Shown here: piece by piece, positions 38,245 through 47,082 of the stretch
How positions within the stretch are numbered: position 1 is the stretch's first letter
Layout of the letters: the number at the start of each line of letters is the position of its first letter
Assembly: GCA_965221765.1 (NCBI GenBank)
Contig: OZ244911.1
Coordinates: forward strand, 186,001 to 250,000
Length of the DNA: 64,000 nucleotides
From: Bin25 sp965221765
Lineage (GTDB): Bacteria; Bacteroidota; Bacteroidia; Flavobacteriales; Flavobacteriaceae
Direction: 5' to 3'
The notes under the pieces: model-generated
Database searches by the model: none
What the model was told of the DNA's origin: nothing
The model's input: the letters and a program-made list of their open reading frames with translations, nothing else
Program-made: the position numbers and the translations under genes

Positions 38245-39195
38245 TAGTAAAAAGATTGTAGTAATAACCTTGTCGCTACAAGATCTTCGAGCCCGTATCC
38301 TACAAACTTGAATAATGTGATTTGATTTTCAGATTTTCTTCCGAGGTTTTTACCTCCACAAAAATCAAATAAATCAGATGCTATATCATTGATAGAAATC
38401 GCTCCTTTTTATTGGAATATCAAGATCACCACTTTGGTTTATATTTTGAAGGGTATCAGCAAATAAAGTAGATTTGATAATGCATTGATTATCGGACTCG
38501 TGGTGGTCGGGTTTAAAGGATCCAACCAAATCCAAATTTGATCAGATTTTAGTTACTCCCCTTTGATTAAAGGCATTTTAGATCGTGTTGCAACAGAAAT
38601 AATATCCACCTGTTTAAAAAATTTTCAATAGGATTGGTTGATGAGATTTTAAAAGTTTGATTTTTTAATCGATCAACAATATCATTAGCTTTTTGAATAT
38701 TTCTTCCCCAAACAAATACCTTTTTAAGATTTCTAATGCTACGATGGCAATTATTAATGGAATTGTTAGAGCTCCTATGCCAATCATTAATAGTGGATCA
38801 GCGGTATTTAAGGATAAATATTTAGAAGCTAAAGCAGAGATTGCAGCTGTTCTTTAGCCTGTCAGACCAGTGGCTTCGATATCTGCTTTTTATTGACCTA
38901 TAATATTGATGTAGAGATAACTCCCTTGAATTGAAGAGAGCTTGTGTTTAGCATTATTGGGATTGATGGTCACTATCTTAATACCGATATCATTACCATT
39001 TTCCCAAGCGGGCATGATTAATAGGGTATTGGGATATGAGCTTAGTTTGTCTGAAATAGTATGATGATTTCGTGCAGGTACGCTGATGGTATTATTAGCA
39101 AAAGCTTGTTCTAATAAAGTAATTAGAAAAGGAAAGTCAGTATTATTTTCTGTGAATCGTTCAGAAATGAAATGAGGAGTTATTTTTTTGCGTCA
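38244..39195 (-). pseudogene. Ornithine-cyclodeaminase family enzyme, decayed
   Basis: Reverse-strand translation with several stops gives PARNHHTISDKLSSYPNTLL, IMPAWENGNDIGIKIVTINP, and LSSIQGSYLYINIIG. It continues with a broken TGLTGxRTAAISALASKYLS, then LLMIGIGALTIPLIIAIVAL (the NAD-binding fold), and at the end ITLFKFVGYGLEDLVATRL. These are the ordered hallmarks of the OCD/mu-crystallin family. The partner downstream is a proline-racemase-family gene, so the likely ancestral role was delta-1-pyrroline-2-carboxylate reductase in trans-3-hydroxyproline breakdown (inference from known gene pairs). Confidence 0.8.
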
Positions 39196-39496
39196 AAAAA
39201 AATTAGAAGAACTAGAAGGTTCTTGAATATTTAAAGTGATGAACTTTCTAGATTTTTAAATCAAAAAATATTCGTCAAACTATTGTAGAATAATGAAGTC
39301 GTTGTTTTACGATAAATGTATCCAATCCATTAAATAAATGATTAATTCAAAGCAAATGCGTTCCTGGTACGGTTCAATATCTTGTTTAGGATATCGAGTT
39401 TTAGATGTAAAAAAAAATCAAGGATAGATGCCATTTAAAATAGTATGTAGTCTATAAAATAAATAAACAAGGAGAATAAAATTTTAATTTTGGCAT
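39196..39496. other. Non-coding stretch before rbfA
   Basis: AT-rich sequence without a supported gene. It holds the upstream remnant of the decayed operon on the reverse strand and the promoter region of rbfA on the forward strand. A TAATTTTG at 39485-39492 matches the Bacteroidota -7 consensus TAnnTTTG but lies only five bases before the rbfA ATG, so I do not call it a promoter. Confidence 0.4.
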
Positions 39497-39880
39497 ATGG
39501 AACCAAAACTGACTCAACGACAAAAAAAAATCAATCGATTATTACAAAAAATCTTTTCACAATATTTTTTGGAAATTTCAAAAAAAGAGGCTGTTGCGAG
39601 CTTAATCATCGGTGTGTCCAATGTCCGGGTTACAGTTGATAGTTCTTTAGCCAAAATTTATTTAAGTGTTTTTCCTACAGATTATGGACAACCAATGATT
39701 GATAAACTTGAAAAAAATAGAGCTCAAATCAAATACGATATGGTTAAAAAATATGGAAGACAGATGAAGCGATTTCCAGATATCCATTTTTATTTGGATG
39801 ATACCCTAGATTATATCCAAGACATTGAACAAGCTATTTTTAGAAATCAAAAGTCTGACATCTCGGAAGAATCGATCTAA
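39497..39880 (+). CDS. rbfA: Ribosome-binding factor A
   Basis: A 127-residue KH-like 30S maturation factor needed for 16S rRNA 5'-end processing and cold growth. The N-terminal helix (TQRQKKINRLLQKIFSQYF), the VRVTVDSSLAKIYLSVFP strand region and RQMKRFPDIHFYLDDTLDYI match RbfA. It is followed 20 bases later by a LolC/E-like permease, a pairing seen in many Bacteroidota. Confidence 0.92.
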   Translation: MEPKLTQRQKKINRLLQKIFSQYFLEISKKEAVASLIIGVSNVRVTVDSSLAKIYLSVFPTDYGQPMIDKLEKNRAQIKYDMVKKYGRQMKRFPDIHFYLDDTLDYIQDIEQAIFRNQKSDISEESI

Positions 39881-39900
39881 CTCGTGTTTAATATTTTCTA

Positions 39901-41109
39901 TTGTTATCATTTAAAGTCGCATTCCGGTATCTTTTTTCACCAAATCAACAAACGATTGTCAACCGCATCAATCTACTTGCATTGATTTTAATTACCGTTA
40001 TTTCAATGGCCTTGTTCGTAGTGTTGAGTGCCTTTGGAGGACTTAAAGAATTTGGATTATCGCTTAATAACTTTTTTTATGCCCCCTATACTGTTTTTCC
40101 TGAAGAAGGAAAGTATATCACCATTGATTCATTGGCTTTACAGAGGATCAATCAAAATAAAAAAATCCAAATTGCTACGCCAGAAATCCAAGAAAAAGTA
40201 TTTTTAAATCGAGGACAAAGAAATCAAGTTGCCTTTATTAAAGGGGTTGAGCCAATTTATAATCAAATTATACCATTGGATACCATCATGCCATATGGTT
40301 TTTGGCCAATGGAAGAATCCAAGCAAGTAATCATGGCGTATAGTATTGCTTCAGAATTGGACATTATAGGAACTCTACAAAATGAAGGTATACAAATAAT
40401 GGTTCCAAAAAAACCAAAGCGTTTGGGGTTTTTTTCAAGAGACTACACCACAGAGGAATTTAATGTCGTCGGTTTTTATCAAATCAGTCAAGAACTTGAT
40501 GAACGTTATGTCTATAGCTCATTAGAATCGGTTCAAAATCTATTGGAATTAAATCCAAATCAGTATAGTTCACTATTATTAACAACTAGTCAATTTTATT
40601 CAATTAAAGAGCTCACTGATTATTTAAATACGTTGATTAAACAACCATTTATAATTAAAACAAAGTTGGAGCAAAATGCAGCTCTTTATAGAATGCTTAA
40701 TAATGAACAGTTGGCTATTTATTTCATTTTTATATTAATAATGATTATCGCCCTTTTTAATGTGGTGGGCTCATTAATCATGATGATTATAGTCAAAAAA
40801 CCTCAATTCAACATATTTCTTTCCATGGGATTCACACTCAAACAAATTCGATATATATTTTTTTATGTTGGATTGCAGATTTGTTATATCGGTGTCTTCA
40901 TTGGCCTTTTATTGGGTTCAATTCTTGTTTTGATTCAAAGTAAAGCCCCCTTTTTGTATGTCCCAGGAACCCATTTGCCATATCCTATTCGTTTTGAATT
41001 TACGAATTTATTGCTGGTCTTCTTGACTGTTCTTGTGTTGGGAGTCTTATGTTCTTGGTGGACTACTTATGGTAGTGGAAAACAGAAAACAAAACTAGGT
41101 TATAACTAA
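39901..41109 (+). CDS. LolC/LolE-like (FtsX-family) ABC transporter permease
   Basis: A 402-residue inner-membrane permease. There is one N-terminal membrane helix (near 24-46), a long periplasmic domain, and three C-terminal helices (near 275-300, 318-342 and 370-392). This is the MacB/FtsX topology used by LolCE in lipoprotein release. N-terminal SFKVAFRYLFSPNQQTIVNRIN is typical of the Bacteroidota version. The start is TTG. No ATPase gene is next to it, so its partner must be encoded elsewhere. Confidence 0.88.
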   Translation: MLSFKVAFRYLFSPNQQTIVNRINLLALILITVISMALFVVLSAFGGLKEFGLSLNNFFYAPYTVFPEEGKYITIDSLALQRINQNKKIQIATPEIQEKVFLNRGQRNQVAFIKGVEPIYNQIIPLDTIMPYGFWPMEESKQVIMAYSIASELDIIGTLQNEGIQIMVPKKPKRLGFFSRDYTTEEFNVVGFYQISQELDERYVYSSLESVQNLLELNPNQYSSLLLTTSQFYSIKELTDYLNTLIKQPFIIKTKLEQNAALYRMLNNEQLAIYFIFILIMIIALFNVVGSLIMMIIVKKPQFNIFLSMGFTLKQIRYIFFYVGLQICYIGVFIGLLLGSILVLIQSKAPFLYVPGTHLPYPIRFEFTNLLLVFLTVLVLGVLCSWWTTYGSGKQKTKLGYN

Positions 41110-41243
41110 AGAATTATAATTTTTTCAATACATTTTGGTAAATTTTTTTGATTAAATATCACTCAAGTAGTTTGTCCAAGAGAAAAAACTAAAGTCTTTA
41201 TGTTGCAATCGATATATTTAATGGGTTATCATGTATAATAGAA

Positions 41244-41612
41244 TTAATTCAAAAGAATTTTATAAAATTCTTTTTTAGCATCATTGACATAGGTGTCGAT
41301 TGCTCTTTTGAATCTAGTTTGTAAATCCAAGGGCTTTCCTTCTTTGTAATAAAGTCTAGCGATATGTTTGGGTTGAGTTTTAGAATCGACCCACTGTAAT
41401 TCAAATACATTGTTTTCTAGATAGTTTTGTCCATCGATTATTGCTAAATTGAGACCCCAAAAAAATGAAAATGTTGCTCCAAAAAAATATAATGGAATGC
41501 AAAATCGATTTTTGGGTTGTTTGAAGGTCACATGGTACAATGGAATGAAAAAAATCAATACGGGAGCCAATACAATCAATATCAATATTCCTATATTATT
41601 TGAAGTTGGCAT
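41244..41612 (-). CDS. Small membrane protein of unknown function
   Basis: A 122-residue protein with two membrane helices near residues 7-29 and 38-58, followed by a soluble C-terminal half (NNVFELQWVDSKTQPKHIAR, RFKRAIDTYVNDAKKEFY). I recognise no family. It follows a second small membrane-protein gene by nine bases on the reverse strand, so the two probably form an operon. Confidence 0.65.
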   Translation of the reverse strand: MPTSNNIGILILIVLAPVLIFFIPLYHVTFKQPKNRFCIPLYFFGATFSFFWGLNLAIIDGQNYLENNVFELQWVDSKTQPKHIARLYYKEGKPLDLQTRFKRAIDTYVNDAKKEFYKILLN

Positions 41613-41617
41613 GAAGT

Positions 41618-41893
41618 TCAGTCTGTAATTGAATTAAATGTTGTCTTGGTTTCTTCAAGTTCTGGAATTCCTCGAATGATTAAATCATGGTGGTTGACAT
41701 GGTTTTGGATTTTTCCGGCGAGATATCCCGAAAAGGCCATCAGAACGATTACTGTGGATAAATTATACCAAAACATTTTTCGAGAAGGGCGTTTAAGATA
41801 ATTCGTTATGCCACCAAGTATGTTCTTCCAAATTAAATCTCTTGGCACTGAAAAGCCAATTACTTTTTCTGCTTGAGATTCTTTTTCATTCAT
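41618..41893 (-). CDS. Small single-pass membrane protein of unknown function
   Basis: A 91-residue protein with one membrane segment in the middle (MFWYNLSTVIVLMAFSGYLA) and charged ends. The start at 41893 (MNEKESQAEKV) is more likely than the one five codons upstream. It is the first gene of a two-gene reverse operon with the 122-residue membrane protein. No family is recognised. Confidence 0.6.
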   Translation of the reverse strand: MNEKESQAEKVIGFSVPRDLIWKNILGGITNYLKRPSRKMFWYNLSTVIVLMAFSGYLAGKIQNHVNHHDLIIRGIPELEETKTTFNSITD

Positions 41894-42406
41894 GACAACA
41901 CTACCCACATTCAGACATTGAATTTAAGGATTTACCATGGTCAAATGGAAATATGATGCAAAAATGCCAAAAATCATCACATTTTTTATATTTTAATTCC
42001 TCAAGTTCAAGACCAATCAATTTAATTGGTCGAGGACGAGTTGTTTTTTTGCCAATTTTTGGAACTCAGATTGAAATAGGAAAACTGTAATATCCCCAAT
42101 ATATTTGGTACAACCATTGTTTGTTGCAACCATATGCTTGAATTTGTTTGTGTTTTAGCACATCACTACAATTGCTATTTCAGTCCATCGAGAGGCAAAG
42201 ATTTAATAAATTTCAATATTTGAGTTATACCTATTGGTTGTTTTTCTTATCATGCTGGCTTCAATAAAGCGTTTTTCTTTATCAAATAAATTATGAGGTT
42301 CGTGGATTTAAAATTTTGATATTTATTTTTTAGGAATTTGATTTCCAATCCATAATGAATATGATGGTATAGTAATCAAAAATCCTTATAAGCCAATTCA
42401 AATAAC
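41894..42406. other. Non-coding stretch with no recognisable content
   Basis: About 500 bases of AT-rich sequence. All frames carry stops, and I found no domain motif, RNA gene or IS signature. It separates the small membrane-protein pair from the terminator of the large lipoprotein gene. Confidence 0.5.
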
Positions 42407-42433
42407 AAAAAAAGCCCTTCCATGGAAGGGCTT
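42407..42433 (-). terminator. Rho-independent terminator of the large lipoprotein gene
   Basis: AAGCCCTTCC and GGAAGGGCTT form a perfect 10-base stem around AT (42412-42433). On the reverse strand it is followed by a run of seven T. It lies 35 bases past the stop of the 1059-residue lipoprotein. Confidence 0.85.
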
Positions 42434-42467
42434 AAACTTTAAGGATTGACTCTTAATGTTATTAGGG

Positions 42468-45400
42468 TTATAACCAATCGAGTCGATTAAATTCTTCACC
42501 GCCTCTTGTCAAAGCTCCAGCATCATCCGTTGCCGCCTTTGGCAAAGAAGATTTTCTGGGGTTGCCATCAGCAATGGGTAATTCAACAATCGTCCCCGTT
42601 CCATAGGCGGTAGCACCAGTAGCTTCAGCTAAAGTTGTTGGTGGTGTTGGTAACGTATAATCCACATCATCGTTACCATCGCTTCCACTATCAGTACTTG
42701 CTTCTGCAATTGGATCTCCAACGGTATTTTCTTTTGTCCCAGCCACTTTCGAGGTCAAGGTAATTTGGATGGTATTGGGATCATTTTGGATGCCTACGGT
42801 CCTTACTTTGGCATTCCGACCACCAGCGGGATTCAGTGTACTCGTGACACTACCTCTCGCTGTTTCTTTTATTTTATTATCCACATTCACATCGATATTG
42901 TCAGAAATCTTTTGTGCATCCAAGACCCCTATACGAGCGCCGCTAACCTCATTGGTATTTAGATCATTATCATGATCATGGTCATATCGAACACTAATAC
43001 CATAGGGCACCCCAGCAGTCGCCGCCGCTACGCCACGAGTTCGACTAGTCGTGTAATCTGTATTATCATCAGCCCCATGAGGAAATCCGGGGAATGGTGC
43101 AATAAGAGCATCGACTATCGCTGTTAACAACGGATCTGAATCAGAAGCAACGTAGGTTTTAGCCTTTTTATTAGAACTAGAAAAATCCACTGCATCCCCA
43201 TTACCTATCTCTACGGTACTAGAATAGGCTTCGTTTCCTTTACCAATCGTCAATGTAATCGACCCATTGGATGTCGCTGGTAATACATCGCCATCAGTGA
43301 TGGCTTTAAATCCGATAATAGTTGTCGGATGTCCCCCCACTTCTGCATTGATTTCAACATCATTGGTATCAAAAAAACTTTTGACTTGGGCACTATTGAT
43401 ATCAACGACCCAGTTTCTCACCGAACCGCCATCGGTTAGGTCAATGGCTTTGCTAAAGCGCGTAAAGCCCGTCCCGCCGACACCAATGGTCAGATTCTGC
43501 GATCCATCAACGTCATTGACTAAAAACACTCGCTTGGCTTTTCCAGCGGTGCCTTCAATATCGGCCGTGCCTTTTCGGAATAAAATCAAATCCTCATGAT
43601 TGGCTTGGGTCGTTGCTACTTCAACCGCCGCCGCACTTTTGTTTTGTCCTTTAAACGCCTCGGTGCCATCAAAAGAAATCACCGCTCGCTTGGTATTGGC
43701 ATGTTGTAAGACCTCGGCTAAATCACTCAAGCCCGTCCCATCGACTATTTTCCCAGCACGGTCTACCGACTCATCCGCTTTTAAAATCTCTTGCGTGATT
43801 TCTGTGGCAATCAAATCATTTTTATTGTCTTGGGCACTTTGACCATCATTATAGTCACCATAGCCTGCTTTGCCAATGACAAAACCATCGCCTGTGAACC
43901 ATTGAGCACCCGTCCCTAAGCGTTGGCTTCCAGGTACCTTAAAAGCTTTAAAACTCACCTTGGCTAAATCATGATTGCCTTTGATATACAATCCCTTGAG
44001 TTTATTGACTTTATCAGCCACTAAGGATTCAATATCCGTATTATGCTCAATGGTTAAAATACCATTGGTTCCACTGTCATGCCCTAAGATCAATTCGTCT
44101 TCAATACCAGTGCCTGTAATCTCTACCGTATTGATCGATCGAGCCGTGATAATCTCTTGAAGATCTTCCAAGTCACTGACCTTGAGCAACCGTCCCCCAT
44201 GAATATGGGCTTTTTCAAGCTTGGGCGTATGGTCTTCATTGAGAACCACGACCGTGCCATCGGAGGCTTTGGTGCTCGGATTGCCCCCAATCTGGAGGGT
44301 CTTTAAATCCGCCGCATCGCTAAGGGTCAACACATTGATATGAGCCCCATCGGCCGTACCCACCTCTACATGATCGACATCTTCGCTAATTTCTAAATCC
44401 GCCCCCTTCACTTTGGGTGCCGTGAGGGTTCGCACTTCCTTGATATGTAGTTTTTCTAAGGTGGTCAACGCGGGTAAAGCCACTTCATCAGGCCCAATGA
44501 CCGTCAAGAGCTTGCCTGTATTGCCTTTGGCTACACTCTCCAATGCCTGCACATCAATCTCAGCAGAAGTGCCTCCTAAGTCAATGCTTAAGTCGTCGGT
44601 ATAGGCCGACAAGGCCGAAAGGGTCAACGCTGTCCCTTTTCTTAGATCAATCTCATGCCCTGCAAATTGCGTGAGGGTCGTGAGCTTGGGCAATTGGACC
44701 GTTAGGATATCTACACCATCGAGCGAGATAATCCCCGCACTAGTTAATGCCGGATAATGGACATGGGGTTGATCATCATTTAAATCGGTGATGCTGGTCA
44801 ATTGGCCAAACTTGAGCACCTTGTCTTTGTCTTTATGGGTGATGGTGAGATCTCCATAAATCAAGGTGATCTTAGCCACCCATCCGATGAGCTCATCCAA
44901 TTCGGTGGCCGATAACTTTTCGGTATTGATGGTAAAGTCACCATTAAATTCGGTCTTATTGCCTAATTGACGCTTGGTGGCTTCCCAACCGCCCGAAGAG
45001 GTGATCTCGACCGACCCGCTATGGAATCCCCCATCGCCTAGACTCGCCTCTAACTCTTCTTTGACTTGAGCCAGCTGGGCTTCGATATCGGTTTTGAGCT
45101 GATCCAGGTCTTTTTGAGATAAACTCCCAGCGGAAGCTGCTGCCAAGGCTTGTTCTAATGCATTAAGCTTGGTTTGCAACCCGGCTAAGGCCGTATCCAA
45201 AGCGGTTTTTTGGGCGGCTGCTAATGCGGTCTGTAAATCGGTTTTTAGTTTATCGATATGGTCTTGCGATAAACTATTGTCCGATGCCTCTTCCAAGGCC
45301 TTCTGTAATTTACCAATCTGGGTATTCAGAGCCGTTTGAGCCGTAGATAAGTCTTTACTAACCCTTCCTACCTCTGTACCGATCTCGTCCTTCAGTTCTC

Positions 45401-45647
45401 CTTGAGCCGTAGATAAGGCCGTACTCACCCCTGCCACCGCTGTGGTGATATCGGTTTGAATACTGGCTCGGATATTCTTGATCTCGGTCTGGAGACCCGT
45501 TACCTGACTGGCCACCCCTTGGAGGGTTTGGACCTGGGTGGTTAATGTCGCAATCTGACCATTCAAGTCATCAAAGCGGTCATCATAGTTCTTACAGCCC
45601 GCAGCCAATAAGGCCACCGCTGTCAACAGAATAAAAAATTTCTTCAT
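42468..45647 (-). CDS. Large coiled-coil surface lipoprotein with repeat-rich body
   Basis: A 1059-residue protein. The signal MKKFFILLTAVALLAAGC puts the lipid on Cys18. Residues about 20-205 are a coiled coil of Q/T/A/L heptads with two similar blocks exactly 50 residues apart (SLSQDHIDKLKTDLQ at 125, SLSQKDLDQLKTDIE at 175). From about 210 to 580 there is a leucine/threonine beta-rich repeat body (for example GDLTITHKDKDKVLKFGQL, LPKLTTLTQFAGHEIDL) that looks like a solenoid. The C-terminal 450 residues are glycine/aspartate-rich. The start of the mature protein (NYDDRFDDLNGQI) is known from Bacteroidota surface lipoproteins. The gene is visibly richer in G+C than its neighbours. Function unknown; an adhesin or stalk-like surface protein is plausible. 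Confidence 0.85.
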   Translation of the reverse strand: MKKFFILLTAVALLAAGCKNYDDRFDDLNGQIATLTTQVQTLQGVASQVTGLQTEIKNIRASIQTDITTAVAGVSTALSTAQGELKDEIGTEVGRVSKDLSTAQTALNTQIGKLQKALEEASDNSLSQDHIDKLKTDLQTALAAAQKTALDTALAGLQTKLNALEQALAAASAGSLSQKDLDQLKTDIEAQLAQVKEELEASLGDGGFHSGSVEITSSGGWEATKRQLGNKTEFNGDFTINTEKLSATELDELIGWVAKITLIYGDLTITHKDKDKVLKFGQLTSITDLNDDQPHVHYPALTSAGIISLDGVDILTVQLPKLTTLTQFAGHEIDLRKGTALTLSALSAYTDDLSIDLGGTSAEIDVQALESVAKGNTGKLLTVIGPDEVALPALTTLEKLHIKEVRTLTAPKVKGADLEISEDVDHVEVGTADGAHINVLTLSDAADLKTLQIGGNPSTKASDGTVVVLNEDHTPKLEKAHIHGGRLLKVSDLEDLQEIITARSINTVEITGTGIEDELILGHDSGTNGILTIEHNTDIESLVADKVNKLKGLYIKGNHDLAKVSFKAFKVPGSQRLGTGAQWFTGDGFVIGKAGYGDYNDGQSAQDNKNDLIATEITQEILKADESVDRAGKIVDGTGLSDLAEVLQHANTKRAVISFDGTEAFKGQNKSAAAVEVATTQANHEDLILFRKGTADIEGTAGKAKRVFLVNDVDGSQNLTIGVGGTGFTRFSKAIDLTDGGSVRNWVVDINSAQVKSFFDTNDVEINAEVGGHPTTIIGFKAITDGDVLPATSNGSITLTIGKGNEAYSSTVEIGNGDAVDFSSSNKKAKTYVASDSDPLLTAIVDALIAPFPGFPHGADDNTDYTTSRTRGVAAATAGVPYGISVRYDHDHDNDLNTNEVSGARIGVLDAQKISDNIDVNVDNKIKETARGSVTSTLNPAGGRNAKVRTVGIQNDPNTIQITLTSKVAGTKENTVGDPIAEASTDSGSDGNDDVDYTLPTPPTTLAEATGATAYGTGTIVELPIADGNPRKSSLPKAATDDAGALTRGGEEFNRLDWL

Positions 45648-46096
45648 AGTTGAAAATAAATTAAGATTTTATATTGGTTTTTTATTAGTCAATAAAACAT
45701 TATTAAACAAAAGTTAGGTATGGACTTCAGAAAAATTGGTTCATCATCTCAAAGAGATGTTAATACAATTATTGTGCCAAAAAGGGTTAAACGATGGGTT
45801 TTAATAAAATAAGGCTGAAGAATTAAGATATAGGAGATCGATCAACAAAGGTGGATGTGATAAAGAATACAAAAACAAATTAAGAAGACCGATCAAATGG
45901 TTGGACCATCATTAAAAATAGAGTTTAATATTAAAATATATTATATTTGTAATAAAAATAAAAACAGTATACATTTGTCATCTTTAATGTTTGAGCGTAT
46001 AAAAATCTTTGCAGATTCATCGACATCATGAATGAAATGATATGTTTTTTAAAGCCAAATCTTCTCGGTCATAAGTATTCATAAAATAGACTCTCA
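45648..46096. other. Non-coding stretch between the lipoprotein and a hypothetical gene
   Basis: Very AT-rich, without a supported gene. It must carry the promoter of the reverse-strand lipoprotein gene and of the forward-strand gene at 46097. Confidence 0.5.
45942..45949 (+). promoter_or_regulatory. Possible -7 promoter element
   Basis: TATATTTG matches the Bacteroidota -7 consensus TAnnTTTG exactly. It lies about 150 bases before the gene at 46097. The best upstream TTTA is only 14 bases away, shorter than the usual ~19-base spacer, so this is weak. Confidence 0.2.
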
Positions 46097-46492
46097 ATGA
46101 TGGATACGATTTCTAGTTTGAATATTCATGTTTTTGAAGAAAGCTCAAACATAGAAGTTCACATGATGATTATAGAGCAGTCCATGAACCAGGCCATTTT
46201 AGAAAAATTCAAATCGTATCATCTAAATCTTCAAAAAGCATTTGACATAAGCTTGATACAACTCAATGCCAACAGAGATTGGATTGAAGTAATCATTGAA
46301 ATAGAAGTTCAAACATTTGGTTTTACTGAGATAAAGGGCATTGTATCGATTAACCGATGGACGAATCAAACAAAATGGGAATGTATTATGCATAATCGGA
46401 GTCAAATTGTATCAAGGGTTTGTGATCTGATACAACAACTCATAGAAAAAGAGATTGGAACCAAAGGGTTTTTAAATAGGGTGTGCCAATAA
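46097..46492 (+). CDS. Hypothetical protein, 131 residues
   Basis: A soluble 131-residue protein rich in Ile, Glu and Asn (SSNIEVHMMIIEQSMNQAIL, RDWIEVIIEIEVQTFGFTEI). No membrane segment, signal or known motif is visible. It stands about 100 bases before an SSB gene on the same strand and may belong to the same mobile element. I do not recognise the family. Confidence 0.55.
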   Translation: MMDTISSLNIHVFEESSNIEVHMMIIEQSMNQAILEKFKSYHLNLQKAFDISLIQLNANRDWIEVIIEIEVQTFGFTEIKGIVSINRWTNQTKWECIMHNRSQIVSRVCDLIQQLIEKEIGTKGFLNRVCQ

Positions 46493-46589
46493 TGTATAAG
46501 ATCAATGAAATGCATTTATGAATCCATAAGAGAGATCAAGATTTATTACAAATACACCATGAAGATATTATTCTCAAACATCACAAATT

Positions 46590-46940
46590 ATGAATGATGC
46601 CAACAAAGTACAAATCAAAGGAAGATTGGGACAATATCCAAAATTCTATACGAATAAATTAGGATCCATGGTCATCTTAAAAGTAGCTACCCACTTAAGA
46701 TACATGGATAAATCAGGACAATGGCAGCAAAAAACGACTTGGCACAATGTCAAAGCATTTGGCCCTATTGCTCAAAAAATGCAACATGCCAATAAAGGAC
46801 AAGAAGTATCGGTTAAAGGGAGACTTGAAAACGCAACAATCCAACGTGATGGTAAAAATCATACATATACCAACATCATTGCTACCAGTGTCGAAGTCCT
46901 ACCATCTCAAAAAATCCAAAGAGAGCAATCAAAAGATTAA
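46590..46940 (+). CDS. Single-stranded DNA-binding protein, short accessory type
   Basis: A 116-residue OB-fold protein. NKVQIKGRLGQYPKFYTNKL at the start, QKTTWHNVKAFGPIAQKMQ in the middle and KGQEVSVKGRLENATIQRDG near the end match SSB proteins. It lacks the acidic C-terminal tip that recruits repair proteins in chromosomal SSB. This and the neighbouring coupling-protein gene suggest a plasmid- or ICE-derived copy rather than the housekeeping SSB. Confidence 0.85.
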   Translation: MNDANKVQIKGRLGQYPKFYTNKLGSMVILKVATHLRYMDKSGQWQQKTTWHNVKAFGPIAQKMQHANKGQEVSVKGRLENATIQRDGKNHTYTNIIATSVEVLPSQKIQREQSKD

Positions 46941-47082
46941 AAAAATAGAAATTGAATTTTTGCGTTTTATGAAATTTATTTTTTCTGAGCTGAATGATAG
47001 GGATAAGGAAAAACTATATTTTAGAACGCTTTGGTTAGAGGAAGTAGCGCAATTAAAACCTTTTGACGTTTTATCCACTTTC

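Noticed and set aside
42769..44604. Several 60-110 codon forward-strand frames inside the large lipoprotein gene
   Set aside because: They are shadows caused by its higher G+C; the reverse frame has signal peptide, lipobox and coiled-coil structure.
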